From: a virus | Virus record (IMG/VR): IMGVR_UViG_3300032229_000533 | Location: 62,001 to 126,000 of that record | Reading direction: 5' to 3' (one strand) | DNA: 64,000 nt | Shown here: piece after piece, positions 60,709 through 64,000 of the stretch | Layout of the letters: the number at the start of each line of letters is the position of its first letter | Numbering within the stretch: position 1 is the stretch's first letter | Program-made: the position numbers and the translations under genes | The notes under the pieces: generated by a model | The model's input: only the letters and a program-made list of their open reading frames with translations | What the model was told of the DNA's origin: nothing | Databases searched by the model: none

Positions 60709-60711
60709 AAA

Positions 60712-61575
60712 TTATTTCTTTAATAAGTTCATTATCACATCAATCACTTTGTCTTTAGCCTGTTCAGGTGAAACTTTTGTCGCTTTTGGTGCGGGATTTT
60801 CACCAGGGTTTGGGTTTTTACCAGGATGAGCAGGTCTACTTGGTTTTGTAGTTGGTTTTGTTGTTGGTTTTGTTGTAGGTGCGGGTGCAGTTTGTTGTTC
60901 TTTTGTTTCACTTTTTTTTGCCTTTGGAGCAGGATTCTCTCCAGGGTTTGGGTTTTTACCAGGATGTGCAGGTCTTGTTGTAGGTCTTGTTGTAGGTTTT
61001 GTTTTTGGTTTTGTTGGTGCAACCGCTGGTTCTGATTCTGAAAGAACCTTCATTAAATCGCCTTTTGTAATTCTTGGGGGTATATGTTTTTCCACTATTC
61101 TTTCTATTTGAGTTTCCAAGAACAAAGATACAGGATTTTTCCCTTCTTTCAATTGTTTTTTTACTTCTCTTACACATCTCTCCCACTTTCTTGATTTTTT
61201 AGGTCCGACTTGTGAATGACAAATAGCCCAAGGATTTGGACCATCTTTTTCTTCCATCATTCCCATACCATCTGTTTCATCACCAAATCCATCATCAGAT
61301 GAAGGGCCTACTTGATGAGGGTCTTGAGTTTCAGTATCTTTATTTGGGTCTAAAGTTACTTCTTCTTCTTCATCAAGTTCTTTTTCATAAACTTGAAATG
61401 GTTTTTTTTCACTTTTTAACTTATTAATTGTTGCGGAATCTGTTTTTGACACCATTGTTTGTTCAACAAATAATTTTTTATGTAAAGTATCAATTTGTGA
61501 CTCAGTTAATCTACTAACTGTTTTAGACGATAAACCTTTATCAATCAATTCAAGGGCTTTTTTATTAACTTTCAT
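60712..61575 (-). CDS. Unknown protein with Pro/Thr/Lys repeats
   Basis: Protein of 287 residues. The N-terminal half is helical with a conserved-looking patch GPNPWAICHSQVGPKKSRKW (about 111-130) reminiscent of the short Cys/Trp patch in the 47843-48535 protein. The C-terminal half is low-complexity: TKPTTRP/TKPTTKPS stretches plus two copies of RPAHPGKNPNPGENPAPKA. Probably an exposed structural or scaffold protein; function unknown. Its first 11 bases overlap the next gene upstream. Confidence 0.55.
   Translation of the reverse strand: MKVNKKALELIDKGLSSKTVSRLTESQIDTLHKKLFVEQTMVSKTDSATINKLKSEKKPFQVYEKELDEEEEVTLDPNKDTETQDPHQVGPSSDDGFGDETDGMGMMEEKDGPNPWAICHSQVGPKKSRKWERCVREVKKQLKEGKNPVSLFLETQIERIVEKHIPPRITKGDLMKVLSESEPAVAPTKPKTKPTTRPTTRPAHPGKNPNPGENPAPKAKKSETKEQQTAPAPTTKPTTKPTTKPSRPAHPGKNPNPGENPAPKATKVSPEQAKDKVIDVIMNLLKK
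60782..60836 (-). repeat. Pro-rich repeat copy A (copy B at 60921-60974)
   Basis: The two copies code nearly the same RPAHPGKNPNPGENPAPKA segment, separated by a TKP-rich linker. Confidence 0.85.
60921..60974 (-). repeat. Pro-rich repeat copy B
   Basis: Second copy of the repeat described at 60782-60836; a few third-position and neutral differences. Confidence 0.85.
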
Positions 61576-61960
61576 ATACTAATTTTTTTTCAAATTCTAA
61601 AATTAAGTCTCTTTCATAGAGTTTATCTTTAATTTCCTGTTCAGAACTACCAAATCTAAAAACCATTCTTTTTTGTCCTTCAGATTCTTCTTGTTCCCAG
61701 GCTAACGCAACAACGTCATCCATTGCGTCTATCATACAAAAAAAATCGGAGTTCTGAATCAATTCCAATTTTAAATCAGTATTTCTCAGAACTCCTACTT
61801 TCTTAATATATTGTAATTCAGGTGGAGTTGGATAACCGTTGGAAGGTTTACTTTCCCAAGATTCTCCCCAAACGTCCAAACTATCTGAAAATATAAATTC
61901 GTATAAATTATCTCCCTTATAGTTAGGACCTAGTCCGTTAACATAAGTTAAATAGCTCAT
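61565..61960 (-). CDS. Unknown protein
   Basis: Protein of 131 residues, no recognised family. Mixed alpha/beta with many aromatic residues (WGESWESKPSNGYPTPPELQ) and an acidic helical C-terminus. Overlaps both neighbours (4 and 11 bases), so co-translated with them in the packaging operon; a virion or chaperone role is possible. Confidence 0.55.
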   Translation of the reverse strand: MSYLTYVNGLGPNYKGDNLYEFIFSDSLDVWGESWESKPSNGYPTPPELQYIKKVGVLRNTDLKLELIQNSDFFCMIDAMDDVVALAWEQEESEGQKRMVFRFGSSEQEIKDKLYERDLILEFEKKLVYES

Positions 61961-63201
61961 ATCAAATCTCCGTTTGGTGTAATTCTTACTTGACCTGTTT
62001 TAGTTTCAAAAACTAAATTCTTTTTGTTTGTGATTCCAACAAATTTAGAATTTAAATTTTCTTTTACAAATTTCTTAGCTGCTAATTCTTGTTCAATAGT
62101 TTCAGTCATTTTAACAACTGATTCCATAATCTGATTAACTATTGATTTTTTCTTCGCAGTTTCTTGGATTTGTTTTTCTTTACCTTCTCTAATTTCTTTT
62201 TTAGAAACCTCAAAATATTTTGAAATTACTTTGTCTACTTTTGATTCACTAAAAATACTATCAAAGATTGCTCCATTACCATAATCTTCTTCTTCCATTT
62301 CATACCCCTCAACAGGAATATCCATATCAGCTTGAATATCTTCAACTTCAGTATCGTCAGTCATATCTTCACCGTCCATATCATCTTCTTGACCAAAATC
62401 TTCAGTTTCATCTTCTTCAAATTTAGACATGATGTCTTCCTTATCTTCCTCTGATAATGATTTTAAATCTAATGAAGATAATACCATATTAATTACATAC
62501 TTAATATCTTCAGAAGTCATTCCTTCTTGAGAATCAAGGGTTCTAATTTTTTGAGTTAATTTACCTGTAAGTTTTTGAATTGTTTTAAACGTAACTTGTC
62601 CTTCATTTTCTTCTCCACCTTCTTCAGCGTTAACGTCAACATCAATGTCAACATCATCTACTTCAGGTGCGTCATCTACTTCAGGTGCATCATCTACTTC
62701 AGGTGCATCTTCCATTCCCATGTCTTCACCTCCACCCATTGGTGATGGTGGTAATTCAGGTGATGGTACTGCTGGTGGTGCCGCTGGTGGTGCAATAGGT
62801 GCCTCAGCTGCAGGTTCAGGTTTTGGGGTTTTTAATGTGAATTTTTTTTGTTCACCATACAATGAAACACCTTCTTCGTTTTCATTAATTCTGTTTAATT
62901 CTCCCGCAACAAGATTTAATCTTTTAAACGCTTGCGAATATGAAGAATAGTATTTTCTATTTTTCATAGGTTCAATATATTCAGTTTCAGATTCAGAAAT
63001 AGTTTTCTTAATAATATATCCTTGTCTTTCTCTTACAATTTCATACTTGTTTCCGTCGGCAAGAGACACTGAATATTCAGATTTTGCAGTTTCATTAATT
63101 GATTTTGGCATCACTTCTTTGAAACGAGCGATTTCCATAATTCTACTTATTTTGTCTTGGCCTGTTAGTTTTTCACTACCAATTGGTTTTAAGTCTGCCA
63201 T
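61957..63201 (-). CDS. Acidic virion or scaffold-like protein with repeats
   Basis: Protein of 414 residues. Residues about 1-130 are mixed alpha/beta; about 130-170 Ala/Pro-rich; about 165-190 hold three APEVDD repeats plus acidic stretches, and about 265-310 are again strongly acidic; the C-terminus (about 320-414) is helical and ends in a beta hairpin. Resembles prohead core proteins in composition, but no motif is diagnostic. Its stop overlaps the next ATG by four bases. Confidence 0.55.
   Translation of the reverse strand: MADLKPIGSEKLTGQDKISRIMEIARFKEVMPKSINETAKSEYSVSLADGNKYEIVRERQGYIIKKTISESETEYIEPMKNRKYYSSYSQAFKRLNLVAGELNRINENEEGVSLYGEQKKFTLKTPKPEPAAEAPIAPPAAPPAVPSPELPPSPMGGGEDMGMEDAPEVDDAPEVDDAPEVDDVDIDVDVNAEEGGEENEGQVTFKTIQKLTGKLTQKIRTLDSQEGMTSEDIKYVINMVLSSLDLKSLSEEDKEDIMSKFEEDETEDFGQEDDMDGEDMTDDTEVEDIQADMDIPVEGYEMEEEDYGNGAIFDSIFSESKVDKVISKYFEVSKKEIREGKEKQIQETAKKKSIVNQIMESVVKMTETIEQELAAKKFVKENLNSKFVGITNKKNLVFETKTGQVRITPNGDLI
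62653..62706 (-). repeat. Three 18-base repeats coding APEVDD
   Basis: Units of 18 bases at 62653-62670, 62671-62688 and 62689-62706, differing by one base, code three APEVDD hexapeptides. Confidence 0.9.
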
Positions 63202-63220
63202 ATTTTCTTATTTTATATTT

Positions 63221-63415
63221 TTAATTATTTAATCCGTTAAACCCACCTAAGGTTATCGCGTTTAGTTGTATGATTGGTTCATTGTCTGCGTTAGAAAATA
63301 CGGGGTGAGGAGCAACCCCATTAGCAGGACCTCCCTCTGTTATTGAACCACCACTAAAATTACCTAAAATTCCAACGGTATACTCGTATTGTGTATTTGC
63401 AGAATATGTTGCCAT
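63221..63415 (-). CDS. Unknown small protein
   Basis: Protein of 64 residues with a beta-like, Gly/Asn-rich composition (SITEGGPANGVAPHPVFSNA). It has its own TATTTAT motif 17 bases upstream and is first in the minus-strand packaging unit. No known function; perhaps a small virion protein. Confidence 0.55.
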   Translation of the reverse strand: MATYSANTQYEYTVGILGNFSGGSITEGGPANGVAPHPVFSNADNEPIIQLNAITLGGFNGLNN

Positions 63416-63432
63416 GTGTTTTAATTTTCTTA

Positions 63433-63439
63433 ATAAATA
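63433..63439 (-). promoter_or_regulatory. TATTTAT motif of 63221-63415
   Basis: Sense TATTTATTAAG, 17 bases before the ATG, in a 47-base gap after the gene at the right edge. Confidence 0.5.
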
Positions 63440-63462
63440 TACGACCGATACAAATAATTTAA

Positions 63463-64000
63463 CTATTCTTGAATTGTTCTTTCAATAGACAACTCTTTAT
63501 CCGTCTCTTTATTTACGGTATCAAATAATTTTTCTATGTGACCCGACCTTCTTAAAAATTTAAAAACCAAATTTTCATAAGATAATTCACCATCTTTTTC
63601 TAATCCAGACTTTCTATAATCTTTAAGTTTAGTCTTAATTGTTTCTAAATTTTTATCCTCGTCAATCGCGGTATCAATCTTTTCTGTCCAAGATTTTATC
63701 TTTTTTTCAAGAACTGATTTGTCAATTTCGTTTTTGAATTTTTTTGGTTTGCTAACCCATTCATCATTCATAACAGAATATACCCCTGAACTATAATGTG
63801 GTTCTTCTGCATCTTGTGCATATAACTCAACATCGTAACCAAAAATTTTGATATTATGTTTGTCGTTAAAAACTTGTTTTTTTAAATTGAATAATTCTTT
63901 ATATAAGTCACTTTGTTTTTCATATTGTTTTAAATCAACAATTACATGTAAATCAAAGTCTGAAAATTCTGACCAATTAAAATTTGCTAATGAACCTGTA
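63463..64000 (-). CDS. Nucleotidyltransferase-like protein, N-terminus beyond window
   Basis: The frame stays open from the right edge to the stop at 63463 (about 179 residues visible). Near the cut end GSLANFNWSEFSDFDLHVIV has the GS-xn-DxD signature of polymerase beta-like minimal nucleotidyltransferases, with DVELYAQD as a possible third acidic site. An internal ATG at 63771 would drop this domain and is unlikely to be the start. The C-terminal 100 residues are helical and charged. It could add nucleotides to RNA, protein or small molecules. Confidence 0.75.
   Translation of the reverse strand, partial: TGSLANFNWSEFSDFDLHVIVDLKQYEKQSDLYKELFNLKKQVFNDKHNIKIFGYDVELYAQDAEEPHYSSGVYSVMNDEWVSKPKKFKNEIDKSVLEKKIKSWTEKIDTAIDEDKNLETIKTKLKDYRKSGLEKDGELSYENLVFKFLRRSGHIEKLFDTVNKETDKELSIERTIQE

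Overview
The window is part of a large, AT-rich (roughly one third G+C), tightly packed genome of a T4-like tailed phage (myovirus lineage). Recognisable T4-type proteins are a family B DNA polymerase (cut by the left edge), a gp55-like late sigma factor, large terminase, portal, prohead protease, an acidic prohead core protein and a gp23-like major capsid protein. Several independent signs point to a Bacteroidota (Flavobacteriia-like) host: a TTTG-N19-TATATTTG promoter before the polymerase, near absence of Shine-Dalgarno sequences, a DUF4494-like protein, a PF10108-type exonuclease and a phage copy of ribosomal protein bS21. The host is inferred, not shown.

Layout. 1-2236 (-): DNA polymerase. 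2324-11577 (-): a small possible virion protein followed by nine glycan-related genes (glycosyltransferases, a methyltransferase, a HAD/nucleotidyltransferase fusion, a GDPD-like protein and a GT60/GlcNAc-type transferase). 11655-21820 (-): five large fibre or adhesin genes with Thr-Pro repeat stalks, LamG, leucine-rich and beta-helix modules. 21874-24545 (+): five small, mostly unknown genes, one with a WYL-like domain. 24602-39767 (+): a second glycan cluster (glycosyltransferases, GT11 fucosyltransferase-like, GT25, two FkbM methyltransferases, a UDP-sugar dehydrogenase, a GDP-mannose 3,5-epimerase) interleaved with a 3'-5' exonuclease, dUTPase, NAD synthetase, PhoH and HAD proteins. 39767-47043 (+): late sigma factor, then baseplate/virion genes. 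47114-49528: small genes on both strands, including a zinc-ribbon virion-like protein. 49720-63415 (-): head and packaging module in the T4 order 17-20-(67/68 position)-21-22-23, with a bS21 gene inserted on the opposite strand. 63463-64000 (-): a nucleotidyltransferase-like gene cut by the right edge.

How it fits together. Two promoter classes can be read. A host-like Bacteroidota promoter precedes the polymerase, and a weaker one precedes 47114. A sense-strand TATTTAT motif lies within 30 bases upstream of at least 15 genes, mostly structural or of unknown function at the head of transcription units, and is a candidate for recognition by the window's own gp55-like sigma factor. The two glycan clusters flank the Thr/Pro-rich fibre genes, and the GT60-type gene directly follows them. 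This suggests, by inference only, that the phage makes its own sugar nucleotides and glycosylates its mucin-like fibres. No gap exceeds about 205 bases, and no tRNA, CRISPR array or insertion sequence was seen.
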